Shown here: positions 6,803-13,492 of the stretch, in pieces | How positions within the stretch are numbered: the first letter of the stretch is position 1 | Layout of the letters: each line of letters opens with the position of its first letter | Source of the DNA: a virus | IMG/VR virus record: IMGVR_UViG_3300032053_000580 | Location: 1 to 22,350 of that record | Reading direction: 5' to 3' (one strand) | DNA length: 22,350 nt | Program-made: the position numbers and the translations under genes | The notes under the pieces: model-generated | Told to the model about the DNA's origin: nothing | Database searches by the model: none | The model's input: only the letters and a program-made list of their open reading frames with translations

Positions 6803-8942
6803 CGAGGGACTCCTGCTCTTGTATGAGGCGGTCGAGGACCGACGAGGCGTGCCGCGCCTCGTCGGGCGAAGCGTGATCGGTGCCGGTGGCCGCCAGTCGC
6901 TCGGCGGCGGTCGGCGCGGCGGCGGGCTTCGGCAGCCGCTCGTGCAGGCGGAGGGCCTGGCCGGCACGGGCAAGGCCCGCGTCGGCCATCGCGATCATGA
7001 TCCTGGCCCTCCCTGGCGGATGAACTTCGCCCTGCGGGCCTGCCCCGGCATAACCCGTAGGGCGAAGCCGGGCCGAAACGTCGAGGATGGCGTCGGCAAA
7101 TGAACGGAGGCCGCGAACCTCCTCTTTGATATCCCGCCGGATCCGGCGGCGCATCCCGATCTGGCGACCGATCTCGTCGGCGTCGTCGCTCCCGGCCTCG
7201 GCCAGGCCGGGGCACTCGCTCCGAGGCGTCGCCTTGGCGACGAACTCTCCCGACGCGGCGTCGAAGACGTAGATCGCCGACGGATCGAGCGGGTTGTAGC
7301 GATAGACGACCTTGCGGCGGGAGTTGGCGGTGTAGGCCACGAGGTCCTCCGACCAGTACCAGGCCTTCCACTGGCCGAAGACGGTGACCGGGACGCCGTT
7401 GGCGTGGACGGAAACTTTGCGCGATGGCAGAAGGACCATCGCCAGGGAGGCGTCGTCGGGTCTCCGCTCGACGAAGTCGGCTGAGCGGAGATCGCGGAAG
7501 GCGTCTCGGACCGACCGGCCTTTGGAAGCGGCGGCCGGGCACTCGCCGGCGGCGTAGACGTCTTCGACCCATCGCGCGAACTGGTCGCGGACGCGGTCGA
7601 GCGTGAAGCCGTTTTCGGCCCAGGCCTGGGCGGAGCCTTTCAGCCGCTGGAGTTTCTCGGCCGCCTCGGGCCGGAGGTCCGACCGCCGCCCGCAATAGGT
7701 GTCCATGAGACGATCAAACCGGTCGGCCACCAGGCGGAACCACGGCTCGATGATCTTGGCCTTGGCGTTGTAGGGTTCGGCGAACGTGACGCCGACGCCG
7801 AGCATCTCAAGGAGCGGGCGAACGGCCCCCTCTTCGACGATCTTCGAGCGGCCGTCGCGCCGGGGCCGGCCGCCGGAATAGCGGACCATCCGGAAATCCT
7901 TGCCATTGTCGAGGTAGACGTGGGCCGGGAGGCCGTGGGCGCGGACGCCCTGGACGAATGTCCCCATCGTCCGGTCGCCGTCCGGCCCGTCGAACTCAAG
8001 TGCCCAGGCGACCGGGTACCAGGACCGGGCGTCGAGGTAGCAGGTGAGCCAGGGGCGGTGCCACGACCACGCGATCCCGGCCCGTGGCCGGTCATGGCTA
8101 AGTCGCAAGCGGCCGGCCACTTCCAGCGGCCGGGGTACGAGGAAATCCATTTGCCGGTGATCGGCTACCCACAGGCCCATCGCAGGCGTCCGCGACCAGT
8201 CGCGTGTGATATAAGGTAGGGCGCGATCCTCGAACCGCTTCGGTTCGCGGCCCGCCCAGGCGAGTTTGCGATCGAGTTTCTGGAAGCGTTTTTGGACCGA
8301 ACGGAACCCGGGCAGCCGCCAGCCTTTCTCGGCCGCCAGAATGAGGGCGGTGTCGTAACACTGCCGGACCGTCAGGCGCTGCTCGCGAAGCCACAGGCCC
8401 TGCATGAATTCCCAGGCGGCGGCCGAGATCGTCTCGCGGTTCGGCGCGCAAGAACCGTCCACGAGGGCGGCCGCGCCGCCCGCCTGCCAGGCGGCGATCC
8501 AGCGTTCGAGGCCGCGGACGCTCAACCGCCGATCGGGTGAATGCGCCAAGACCCCGGCGACCCATCGGCGTCGGAATTCTCGGACAGTCAGGCTCGCCGG
8601 GCGGCGATGTTCGGCCGCGAGGTATTCCTGGACCGCTTCAAACCGGGCGTGGGCGCGGGTGCGCTTCGAGTTTGAGAGGCCCGCGATCGGCCCGGCCGAA
8701 AGGGTCGGGCCGACCGTGCCGGTCGCGATCCTGAGTTCCGGCGCGCTTGCCGGGTCCACGAACCACCGGCCGCCCTCAGCCTCGATCTTGGCGGCCCGCA
8801 ATCGCCCGACGCGGCACATCAGATAGACCGAGGATTTGGAACGGCCGAGGATCTCGGCGACGCGATCCGCCGGCAGCCAGCCGGATGGACGGTTTGGCAG
8901 TGCGGATTGCGGAGTGCGGAGTGCGGAGTTTGCTGCCGTCAT
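6780..8942 (-). CDS. Mu-like DDE transposase (MuA)
   Basis: This 720-residue transposase catalyses strand cleavage and transfer at phage ends. The N-terminal region includes a MuA-type helix-turn-helix (about 20-65, ADRVAEILGRSKSSVYLMCRVG). The RNase H-like core has aspartates at 261 and 266 (VADHRQMDFL), Asp345 (VYLDNGKDF) and Glu399 (AKIIEPWF); the 54-residue spacing from Asp345 to Glu399 is close to MuA. A C-terminal basic helical region follows. ATG has AAGGAG six bases upstream. Three in-frame repeat intrusions are visible: GGAGTGC heptads as residues about 5-15, a GCGGCTTAGC-like unit at residues about 276-283 (GRLRLSHD), and a hairpin sequence within the C-terminal region (7025-7067). 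All are in regions that may tolerate insertion. Confidence 0.93.
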   Translation of the reverse strand: MTAANSALRTPQSALPNRPSGWLPADRVAEILGRSKSSVYLMCRVGRLRAAKIEAEGGRWFVDPASAPELRIATGTVGPTLSAGPIAGLSNSKRTRAHARFEAVQEYLAAEHRRPASLTVREFRRRWVAGVLAHSPDRRLSVRGLERWIAAWQAGGAAALVDGSCAPNRETISAAAWEFMQGLWLREQRLTVRQCYDTALILAAEKGWRLPGFRSVQKRFQKLDRKLAWAGREPKRFEDRALPYITRDWSRTPAMGLWVADHRQMDFLVPRPLEVAGRLRLSHDRPRAGIAWSWHRPWLTCYLDARSWYPVAWALEFDGPDGDRTMGTFVQGVRAHGLPAHVYLDNGKDFRMVRYSGGRPRRDGRSKIVEEGAVRPLLEMLGVGVTFAEPYNAKAKIIEPWFRLVADRFDRLMDTYCGRRSDLRPEAAEKLQRLKGSAQAWAENGFTLDRVRDQFARWVEDVYAAGECPAAASKGRSVRDAFRDLRSADFVERRPDDASLAMVLLPSRKVSVHANGVPVTVFGQWKAWYWSEDLVAYTANSRRKVVYRYNPLDPSAIYVFDAASGEFVAKATPRSECPGLAEAGSDDADEIGRQIGMRRRIRRDIKEEVRGLRSFADAILDVSARLRPTGYAGAGPQGEVHPPGRARIMIAMADAGLARAGQALRLHERLPKPAAAPTAAERLAATGTDHASPDEARHASSVLDRLIQEQESLDGPIASA
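7025..7067. repeat. 14-bp inverted repeat inside the transposase gene
   Basis: CTTCGCCCTGCGGG (7025-7038) can pair over its full length with CCCGTAGGGCGAAG (7054-7067), with one G-T wobble, across a 15-base loop. It is read in frame as part of TGYAGAGPQGEVHPPG in the transposase C-terminal region. It looks like a REP-type palindromic repeat carried inside the gene. Confidence 0.75.
8094..8114 (-). repeat. Degenerate GCGGCTTAGC element inside the transposase catalytic core
   Basis: On the minus strand, the bases GCCGCTTGCGACTTAGCCAT differ from the intergenic element GCCGCTTGCGGCTTAGCAAT at two positions. It encodes GRLRLSH, the same peptide pattern (RLRLS) seen where the element is read through elsewhere. 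It lies between the first and second catalytic aspartates. Confidence 0.65.
8899..8929. repeat. GGAGTGC heptad array at the 5' end of the transposase gene
   Basis: About four tandem 7-bp units (CGGATTG, CGGAGTG, CGGAGTG, CGGAGTT) begin about four codons after the transposase ATG. On the minus strand they encode NSALRTPQSAL. The ribosome site lies upstream and is intact. Confidence 0.8.
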
Positions 8943-8961
8943 GCCGGACTCCTTCGGAACA

Positions 8962-9312
8962 TTAAAACTTTGCTAAGCCGCGAGCGGCCGGCCTGTAGTC
9001 TTTGGCAAACTCGCCCTGGCCGGTGCGGGCCAGGGGCAGGTCTTCGCATCCCGCGCCGCAAGGGGTCGGCGGCGCATCGGGCGACGGATTGAGCATCGGG
9101 TAGGTGATCCTCAAGGTCGTGACGGCCACGAACCCCGCCGGGCCGGCGGCCGCCGAGAGGATCGTCACGCGCGAGCCGCGTCCATCTGAGATGTGAAAGG
9201 CGGCGCCGTCGCGTTCGATCTTGAGGGCGCCGACGGTGAGGACCGCCTGCTCGCGGAGCGCGCCCGAGACGACCGTTTTCGGCATCTCGGTTTCTGTGGA
9301 TTGATCGTTCAT
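8962..9312 (-). CDS. Small hypothetical early protein
   Basis: This 116-residue protein of unknown function has a central strand-rich part (about 20-65), ALREQAVLTVGALKIERDGAAFHISDGRGSRVTILS. A Pro-rich segment follows with two cysteines (CGAGC). ATG is chosen because it begins one base after the previous stop with AAAGG about ten bases upstream; an in-frame GTG fifteen codons earlier overlaps the previous gene. The last residues (AARGLAKF) are translated GCGGCTTAGC element (8988-8970), so its end was probably extended by that repeat. It sits between the Ner-like gene and the transposase, where Mu has no counterpart. Confidence 0.65.
   Translation of the reverse strand: MNDQSTETEMPKTVVSGALREQAVLTVGALKIERDGAAFHISDGRGSRVTILSAAAGPAGFVAVTTLRITYPMLNPSPDAPPTPCGAGCEDLPLARTGQGEFAKDYRPAARGLAKF
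8970..8988 (-). repeat. GCGGCTTAGC element at the end of the small early gene
   Basis: On the minus strand, GGCCGCTCGCGGCTTAGCAA lies at 8989-8970. It is translated as the C-terminus of the upstream gene and precedes the transposase ribosome site by about 15 bases. It points in the direction of transcription. Confidence 0.8.
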
Positions 9313-9313
9313 G

Positions 9314-9589
9314 TCATCCGACCTTTCTTTCGGCGAAGAGACTTCCCCAGAACTCACGCATGGAGATTTCTTGGGAAGAGAACGCCCGGAACGCGAACCA
9401 GATGTCGTATTGGACCGTGTAGGAAGTGAGGCGGCCGTTCAGGTAGTTAGTGAGGGTGTTCGGGGCGATGCCGGCGGCCCGGGCGAGGTCCGAGAGGGGG
9501 ACGCCCGCTGCGACGATTCGCCCCTTGACAGCATCCCCCGCGGTGGGTACGATTCGCCGGAAATGCGAAGTTTTTCTGGTGCCAGACAT
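9314..9589 (-). CDS. Ner/Cro-like helix-turn-helix regulator, first early gene
   Basis: This 91-residue protein has a helix-turn-helix at about residues 30-55 (PLSDLARAAGIAPNTLTNYLNGRL), like XRE/Ner-type regulators. In Mu, the first gene opposite the repressor is ner, which represses early transcription; the location here matches. The ATG has only a weak ribosome site, and the promoter lies about 90 bases upstream. It is followed after one base by the next gene. It could be a Cro-like negative regulator of both divergent promoters; assignment rests on fold and position, not on close similarity to Mu Ner. Confidence 0.72.
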   Translation of the reverse strand: MSGTRKTSHFRRIVPTAGDAVKGRIVAAGVPLSDLARAAGIAPNTLTNYLNGRLTSYTVQYDIWFAFRAFSSQEISMREFWGSLFAERKVG

Positions 9590-9603
9590 AAAAAATGCTC
9601 GAA

Positions 9604-9642
9604 CCGTTTGACTTTTGCCCGTTTTCGGTTATGCTTTCCGTT
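9604..9642. promoter_or_regulatory. Candidate operator: three CCGTT direct repeats
   Basis: CCGTT occurs at 9604-9608, 9619-9623 and 9638-9642, around the rightward promoter, with CCGTTTTCGG at 9619-9628 forming a short inverted repeat. Such clustering between divergent regulators is typical of operators, but binding is inferred only. Confidence 0.35.
9608..9635 (+). promoter_or_regulatory. Rightward promoter for the repressor-like gene
   Basis: The -35 box is TTGACT (9608-9613), followed by a 16-base spacer and a -10 box TATGCT (9630-9635). Transcription would begin near 9642, about 64 bases before the GTG of the regulator. Confidence 0.55.
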
Positions 9643-9676
9643 GGCGTCTGGCGCTGGCCATTCGCTCGCTGTCTGA

Positions 9677-9705
9677 ATCGTACATTGTAATCGGCAGGTC
9701 GTCAA
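9677..9705 (-). promoter_or_regulatory. Leftward early promoter
   Basis: On the minus strand, the -35 box is TTGACG (9705-9700), followed by a 17-base spacer and a -10 box TACGAT (9682-9677). The start would be near 9670. The -35 box abuts the start codon of the divergent regulator, and the transcript crosses the rightward promoter, so the two promoters should interfere. Confidence 0.55.
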
Positions 9706-10164
9706 GTGAAAAACCAGGAAAAATCCGAAATTATTCGCGGCATTGGCGAACGGGTCAGAACTGCCCGCCTGACAATGGGTTACAAGCGGCAGGTGGATTT
9801 CGGCCTGGCCATGGGCGGCCTGACGCTTGACCAGGTCAGCCGGGCCGAGCGCGGGTTGAACTTGCCTCCCGCGGAACTGATCATCGGGATGGCCGCGCAC
9901 GGGGTGAACGCAAACTGGATCATGCTTGGCGAAGGACCGATGATGAGGGGGGAGGAGACGCCTGTCGGCGGGCGTCAGCCGCCGGGCGTGCCGGCCAGGG
10001 CGATCCCGATCTGGTCCGGCAAGGCGGCGGCCGGGCCGCTGGCCGACGCCGGCGAGGAGGCGAACGCCCTAATGGCGCAACTGGTGCAGGAGATGCGGGC
10101 GATCCTTGCGGAACTCCAAAAACGGCCTCCAGGGGCCCCAAAAGGGCCTTCGGGGGGAGGATGA
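9706..10164 (+). CDS. XRE-type repressor-like regulator
   Basis: This 152-residue protein has an N-terminal DNA-binding domain (about 9-78) that includes GYKRQVDFGLAMGGLTLDQVSRAERG. It ends with HGVNANWIMLGEGPM, a signature of phage helix-turn-helix regulators. Residues 80-110 are a Pro/Gly-rich linker, and 115-140 form a helix (LMAQLVQEMRAILAELQ) that could oligomerise. The start is GTG with AGG upstream. It lies divergent to the Ner-like gene and the transposition operon, the position of the Mu c repressor. It is similar along its whole DNA-binding domain to the protein at 12675-13088. Role as lysogeny repressor is an inference. Confidence 0.75.
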   Translation: MKNQEKSEIIRGIGERVRTARLTMGYKRQVDFGLAMGGLTLDQVSRAERGLNLPPAELIIGMAAHGVNANWIMLGEGPMMRGEETPVGGRQPPGVPARAIPIWSGKAAAGPLADAGEEANALMAQLVQEMRAILAELQKRPPGAPKGPSGGG

Positions 10165-10195
10165 AAAAATCTTCGGAATTTTCGCGGATTTCCTC

Positions 10196-10224
10196 TTGAC
10201 AACCCCCGCCTTATGACGTATATT
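10196..10224 (+). promoter_or_regulatory. Strong sigma70-type promoter of the accessory block
   Basis: The -35 box is TTGACA (10196-10201), a perfect consensus. A 17-base spacer and a -10 box TATATT (10219-10224) follow. It sits in AT-rich sequence that contrasts with its surroundings and is followed 60 bases later by the first accessory gene. It is the best promoter match I found in the window. Confidence 0.8.
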
Positions 10225-10283
10225 ATAAGTAGAAGAGGCGGGCAATGGGACGCGACGCGGAAGGCCGAGAAAAGGAGACGATG

Positions 10284-10613
10284 ATGAGCCAGGTAATCGC
10301 GGTCATCGAGATCCAGCGTGTAAAGCCCTATTGGGCCAAGGCGGGTCAGGTGCTGGTGGGTGTGACAGCCGGGCCGCTGTCGGCAACCTACGCACTTGGC
10401 ACTCGCATGGACGGCTCGCGCGGTCTGGTGCATGACGGCACGTACACGGCGCAAGATGCTGATGTGCTCGCGGCGATCGAATCCTGCCTGGCGGACGGGC
10501 AACCTCGACGGATCGAGCAGCGCCGCATCGTGACTCTGGCCTGCGACTCACAAGCCTGCCGGGACTCTGAGGACTTAACCCGACGAATGGACGATGAACA
10601 CAGCGACCTTTGA
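10284..10613 (+). CDS. Hypothetical accessory protein
   Basis: This 109-residue protein of unknown function is first in the block behind the strong promoter. It begins with a strand-rich segment, VIAVIEIQRVKPYWAKAGQVLVGVTAGPLSATYALG, and ends in an acidic tail. Two ATG codons are adjacent; the second is chosen because AGGAG lies six bases upstream of it. No catalytic or binding motif is recognised. It could be cargo expressed from the prophage. Confidence 0.6.
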   Translation: MSQVIAVIEIQRVKPYWAKAGQVLVGVTAGPLSATYALGTRMDGSRGLVHDGTYTAQDADVLAAIESCLADGQPRRIEQRRIVTLACDSQACRDSEDLTRRMDDEHSDL

Positions 10614-10657
10614 GGGCACGCCGGCGGCCGACGCCGGCACAAAAAGGAGGCACCGTT

Positions 10658-10915
10658 ATGGCCAGCACCTGCCTGGATGTACCCGGTCGCCGCGCCTGGC
10701 TGACGACAGATCACGCCGCATCATCTTACGGCTTGCCGGTTCTGGTGCTGGATGACCACGCCTACGGGCCGGCCGATCGTGTGGACGACGGCTCGCCGGC
10801 GGGGTGCACCGCCGACGATCTGGTGCGCAAGACTCGGGTCGTACTCGCCGCGCCGGGCGACAATGACATTACCGCAGACGAGGCCGATGCTTTGCGAGAG
10901 GCGTTTTTGGTCTGA
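10658..10915 (+). CDS. Hypothetical accessory protein
   Basis: This 85-residue acidic protein contains TTDHAASSYGLPVLVLDDHAYGPADRVDDG. I recognise this only loosely as a pattern seen in small proteins of environmental bacteria and cannot tie it to a function. A strong AAGGAGG lies seven bases before the ATG. It is the second gene of the block and is followed by an 8-bp-stem hairpin (10927-10945). Confidence 0.62.
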   Translation: MASTCLDVPGRRAWLTTDHAASSYGLPVLVLDDHAYGPADRVDDGSPAGCTADDLVRKTRVVLAAPGDNDITADEADALREAFLV

Positions 10916-10926
10916 CCCGCGCCCGA

Positions 10927-10945
10927 GGGGCGGCGCTGCCGCCCC
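10927..10945 (+). other. Intergenic hairpin
   Basis: GGGGCGGC-GCT-GCCGCCCC forms a perfect 8-bp stem with a 3-base loop, in the 91-base gap after the second accessory gene. No T run follows, so it may be an mRNA processing or stability element or a weak terminator. Confidence 0.5.
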
Positions 10946-11006
10946 GACGGCCTGGGCCAGACCCAGGACCGAAGCCCGGCGGGTCCGGGAACCGAAGGAG
11001 AAGGCC

Positions 11007-11666
11007 ATGATAACCAGCATCAGCATCAAGCGGAATCGAATCGCATTTGAACACATGGAGAGTTGTCTTTGTGGCAATTCGCATCAAGAGGCCGCTCAAT
11101 CGGCCTGGCTCGACGCCGCCTCGGCCATCGTCGGCGACCTTGTCATCGACGCCGAGATCGGCTACGACAACGATCCGGGTGCGGTAGGCCGCTATGTTGA
11201 ATCGCAGATCGTCGCGGCGCAAGAGGAAGAGTCTGACGAAGAGGCCCTGACTTGGGCGATGGACGGGCCAAAAATCCACTGTATCACGAGCGGGCATTAC
11301 GACGAGCCGCCGCCCGCCGAGGTGATTGCCGCCTTTGCGGCCCTGGACGCCGCCGACGATGCCGCGATGGAGGCAGCCTATGCCGCCTACATCGCCGACT
11401 GTTCGACGACTGACGAGGATTGGGAGGCGGTCGAGGCGGAGGGTCAGGCGCGAGCGGAGGTCGCCCGCGCCGAAGCGCAAGCCGCTTACGCGGCGGCCGT
11501 GGATCGAGCCGCGAAAGCGGCAAGTCTGCCAGCCGAGTTGGTGGCTCGCCTACTGGCGATGCCCGATCGCAGCCGGTCGACGCGGCGGCGGACGTGGCGC
11601 GCGGTGCGGACCGCGGCAGGTGAGGAAGTGACTCGTATGCTGCAAGCGGTGGTGCCGCCGAGGTAA
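11007..11666 (+). CDS. Hypothetical Ala-rich acidic accessory protein
   Basis: This 219-residue protein of unknown function has an N-terminal part with four cysteines, two of them as CLC (residue about 19-21). The central part is acidic (EEESDEEALTWAMDGPKI). A long Ala/Glu-rich helical segment (about 110-180) precedes a basic C-terminus (RSRSTRRRTWRAVRTAA). AAGGAG lies six bases before the ATG. An in-frame upstream extension overlaps the preceding gene and is not supported. The acidic-to-basic gradient and long helix suggest a structural or DNA-associated protein, but this is only a description. Confidence 0.6.
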   Translation: MITSISIKRNRIAFEHMESCLCGNSHQEAAQSAWLDAASAIVGDLVIDAEIGYDNDPGAVGRYVESQIVAAQEEESDEEALTWAMDGPKIHCITSGHYDEPPPAEVIAAFAALDAADDAAMEAAYAAYIADCSTTDEDWEAVEAEGQARAEVARAEAQAAYAAAVDRAAKAASLPAELVARLLAMPDRSRSTRRRTWRAVRTAAGEEVTRMLQAVVPPR

Positions 11667-11731
11667 AGTCCATCTGCGGCCTTGGCGCGGAGCGAGCGGT
11701 CCGCCCCCGCCCGGGCCGATTGGAGGTTCAT

Positions 11732-11947
11732 ATGCCCCGCATCTTTTGGACGGATCGGCGGCTGGCCGCCCTGGCGGCGCTCGCCGCCAAGGGTTGGTCG
11801 GCCCGGCGGATCGCCGAGACGCTCGGCCGCCGATGGGGCGAACCGCTCAGCGCCGAGGCGGCCCGCAAGGCGGCCGAAAAGGCCGGCATCCGCCTTCTCG
11901 CCAAGGGCGGCGCGCCAAAAGGAAATCGAAATGCGGTCGGCGGGTGA
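11732..11947 (+). CDS. GcrA-like helix-turn-helix protein
   Basis: This 71-residue protein starts MPRIFWTDRRLAALAALAAKGWSARRIAETLGRRWG. That matches the WTDERV..LKKL...GLSA.QIA..LG pattern at the start of GcrA-type DNA-binding regulators. The rest (SAEAARKAAEKAGIRL) aligns with the helix of that family that precedes the HRLGL segment, and it ends in GAPKGNRNAVGG. In alphaproteobacteria GcrA links transcription to DNA methylation; whether that holds here is unknown, though two methyltransferases occur in the window. GGAGG lies five bases before the ATG. Confidence 0.6.
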   Translation: MPRIFWTDRRLAALAALAAKGWSARRIAETLGRRWGEPLSAEAARKAAEKAGIRLLAKGGAPKGNRNAVGG

Positions 11948-11993
11948 CCCCGAGGACCGACTGCCAACCGCCTGGCCGTGGCGGAGGCAAGAC

Positions 11994-12554
11994 ATGAGAC
12001 GCTGGCAATTGGGCTTGGTCTGGCTGGGTCTGTTCACGGCGGCGGTGATTACGTGTTTCACTGCTGCGGCAGTGCTTCGCGGACCGACGACTGATGCCGA
12101 GACGGTGGCGGAGTTTTGTCGGCGACTTGAAGAGAAGCATTGGGCGTTCAGCAAAGATGAATACATTGCGGGCATTCGATTTATACGATATGAACGAGAG
12201 TGGATGGATCTTCGGTTAAGCGCCGAACTGATGATTGCGCCCCACGAGCAACCGAGCCTTCTCGCTTTTGCAGTCAGGGGGCCATTCGGCCACAAGGGAT
12301 CGAAGACTGAAGGATTGGCCCTGTGCCGATCTGCTGCGTCTGCCTGCTTGCCATCGGCCCAGGACCAAATCATGCAGGCTATGGGGGCTGTGCGTAAGCG
12401 AGGGGCGACCTCCGAGGACGGGATTCTTCGATGGGAGGGATCGGCGATGGCGCCAAGCAACTGGCGAGTGACCGTCTTGGACTTTCTGGTCGTTTATCCC
12501 GGCAACCCGGACAATGCTCTCGTGATGTTGGACTTTTCGCGGGAAGCCCCATAA
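11994..12554 (+). CDS. Membrane-anchored hypothetical protein
   Basis: This 186-residue protein has one N-terminal transmembrane segment (about residues 5-28, LGLVWLGLFTAAVITCFTAAAVL). A soluble domain follows with EFCRRLEEKHWAFSKDEYIAGIRFIRYEREWMDLRL and VTVLDFLVVYPGNPDNALVMLDFS. No family is recognised. ATG at 11994 has GGAGG six bases upstream and begins just before the membrane segment; an in-frame ATG at 11931 with a weaker site would add 21 residues. Base composition is visibly lower in GC than its neighbours, suggesting separate acquisition. It could be a lysogenic-conversion or exclusion protein, but nothing proves it. Confidence 0.6.
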   Translation: MRRWQLGLVWLGLFTAAVITCFTAAAVLRGPTTDAETVAEFCRRLEEKHWAFSKDEYIAGIRFIRYEREWMDLRLSAELMIAPHEQPSLLAFAVRGPFGHKGSKTEGLALCRSAASACLPSAQDQIMQAMGAVRKRGATSEDGILRWEGSAMAPSNWRVTVLDFLVVYPGNPDNALVMLDFSREAP

Positions 12555-12598
12555 GCGTTAGCCACGAATCATTTTATATTTTTCCTGCTTTTTTCTGA

Positions 12599-12627
12599 TT
12601 GACCGCTATCACTTCGCCCGATAAACT
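12599..12627 (+). promoter_or_regulatory. Candidate promoter upstream of the second regulator
   Basis: TTGACC (12599-12604), a 17-base spacer and TAAACT (12622-12627) lie in the 120-base gap before the second regulator. The preceding sequence (12570-12600) is AT-rich. It could start the late operon. Confidence 0.4.
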
Positions 12628-12674
12628 CTGCGCCGACTTAGGTTTTCCCCGAAACGACGGAGAGGGAGAGCCAT

Positions 12675-13088
12675 GTGAACGCGGAGTTTCGGGCGGCCAT
12701 CAGCAAGCGGTTGCGCATGTACCGGTTCGCCTTCGGCGATCCGGACCAGGCCCAGTTCGGCCAACTTCTCGGCGGGTTTTCGGTCGCGCAGATTCATTAT
12801 GCCGAAAGCGGCGCGGGCCTGCCGAGCAACCGCCTGATGTTCGCACTGTCGGAACACGGAGCCAGTCTCAACTGGCTGGCGCTCGGCGAGGGCGCGATGT
12901 TCCGCGCAAACTGCCGGCCTGCCTCCGAGTACGCACTCGCCGCCGAGGAACGGGCCGGGGGATGCACTGCTTCGCCCGCGCCGTCCACTCCGCATCCATT
13001 CTCCGCAGCAGTGGTTGCGCCGCTGCCGCTGCGAAGGATGAACTCCGCATTCCGCACTCCGCACTCCGAAGGAGATTCCGCACCATGA
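12675..13088 (+). CDS. Second phage regulator, similar to the repressor-like protein
   Basis: This 137-residue protein's DNA-binding domain aligns without gaps from residue about 12 to 75 with that of the protein at 9706-10164. Shared features are F-G-x(2)-x-GG, then an AE.G segment, a LP segment, HG and NW..LGEG.M. It starts at GTG behind GGGAGAG. Residues after about 80 are low-complexity and partly translated repeat (NSAFRTPHSEG, from heptads at 13040-13068), so the functional part is the first about 80 residues. Its stop overlaps the next ATG. It lies where Mu has its middle/late activators, but it is not similar to Mor or C. Confidence 0.68.
   Translation: MNAEFRAAISKRLRMYRFAFGDPDQAQFGQLLGGFSVAQIHYAESGAGLPSNRLMFALSEHGASLNWLALGEGAMFRANCRPASEYALAAEERAGGCTASPAPSTPHPFSAAVVAPLPLRRMNSAFRTPHSEGDSAP
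13040..13068. repeat. CTCCGCA heptad array
   Basis: Four tandem 7-bp units (ACTCCGC, ATTCCGC, ACTCCGC, ACTCCGA) immediately precede the AAGGAG of the next gene. They encode the C-terminal residues of the second regulator. A further CTCCGC-rich and palindromic stretch lies at about 12983-13036. Confidence 0.8.
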
Positions 13089-13492
13089 TCCTGGCAGCCG
13101 ACGCTTCAGCATGGATTGACCTCTCCTGGTTCGCCCAAACGGCCATCGTCGCCCTCGTGGCGGCCGTCATCGGCGGCCTCATCTCGGGGGCGGTCCAAAA
13201 GGAAAAACTCCGCGGCCTCTCAGACCACCTGAAGACCCACGGCGCCCGCCTGGCCGGCCTCGAAGGGCGGCTCGCCCAGGGCGCGACCGACGCCCTCATG
13301 CACGACAAGCGGATCGAGGTGGACATGGCACGGACGGCCATGACGCGCGACGAATGCCTGCGGCGCGAGGCCGCGCAGACCGATCGGATGGTCCGCATCT
13401 TCGGAAAGATCGAGGAACTCCAGAAGGGCCAGGCGCGGATCGAGGCGGGGTTCGCGCTTATGGCCGGGAGGGTGGGCGATGGGAAACCTTGA
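13085..13492 (+). CDS. Membrane/coiled-coil protein, Mu gp25-like by position
   Basis: This 135-residue protein has a transmembrane segment (about 18-37, TAIVALVAAVIGGLISGAV). A long helical region follows (about 42-125) with heptad-like leucines (LSDHLKTHGARLAGLEGRLAQ) and IFGKIEELQKGQARIEAGFALM. Mu gp25 (DUF2730) has the same membrane-plus-coil design and lies just before gp26 and gp27, as here. The ATG overlaps the previous stop (ATGA), with AAGGAG ten bases upstream, and the end overlaps the next gene by 14 bases. Alternatively it could be a holin or spanin-like protein. Confidence 0.6.
   Translation: MILAADASAWIDLSWFAQTAIVALVAAVIGGLISGAVQKEKLRGLSDHLKTHGARLAGLEGRLAQGATDALMHDKRIEVDMARTAMTRDECLRREAAQTDRMVRIFGKIEELQKGQARIEAGFALMAGRVGDGKP

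Noticed and set aside
6451-7695. Second minus-strand frame of 414 codons within the transposase gene
   Set aside because: It is Arg/Pro-rich and overlaps the transposase, which has catalytic residues in the other frame.
10100-10160. GC-rich inverted sequence at the end of the repressor-like gene as a terminator
   Set aside because: It lies inside the coding sequence and lacks a T run on the plus strand.
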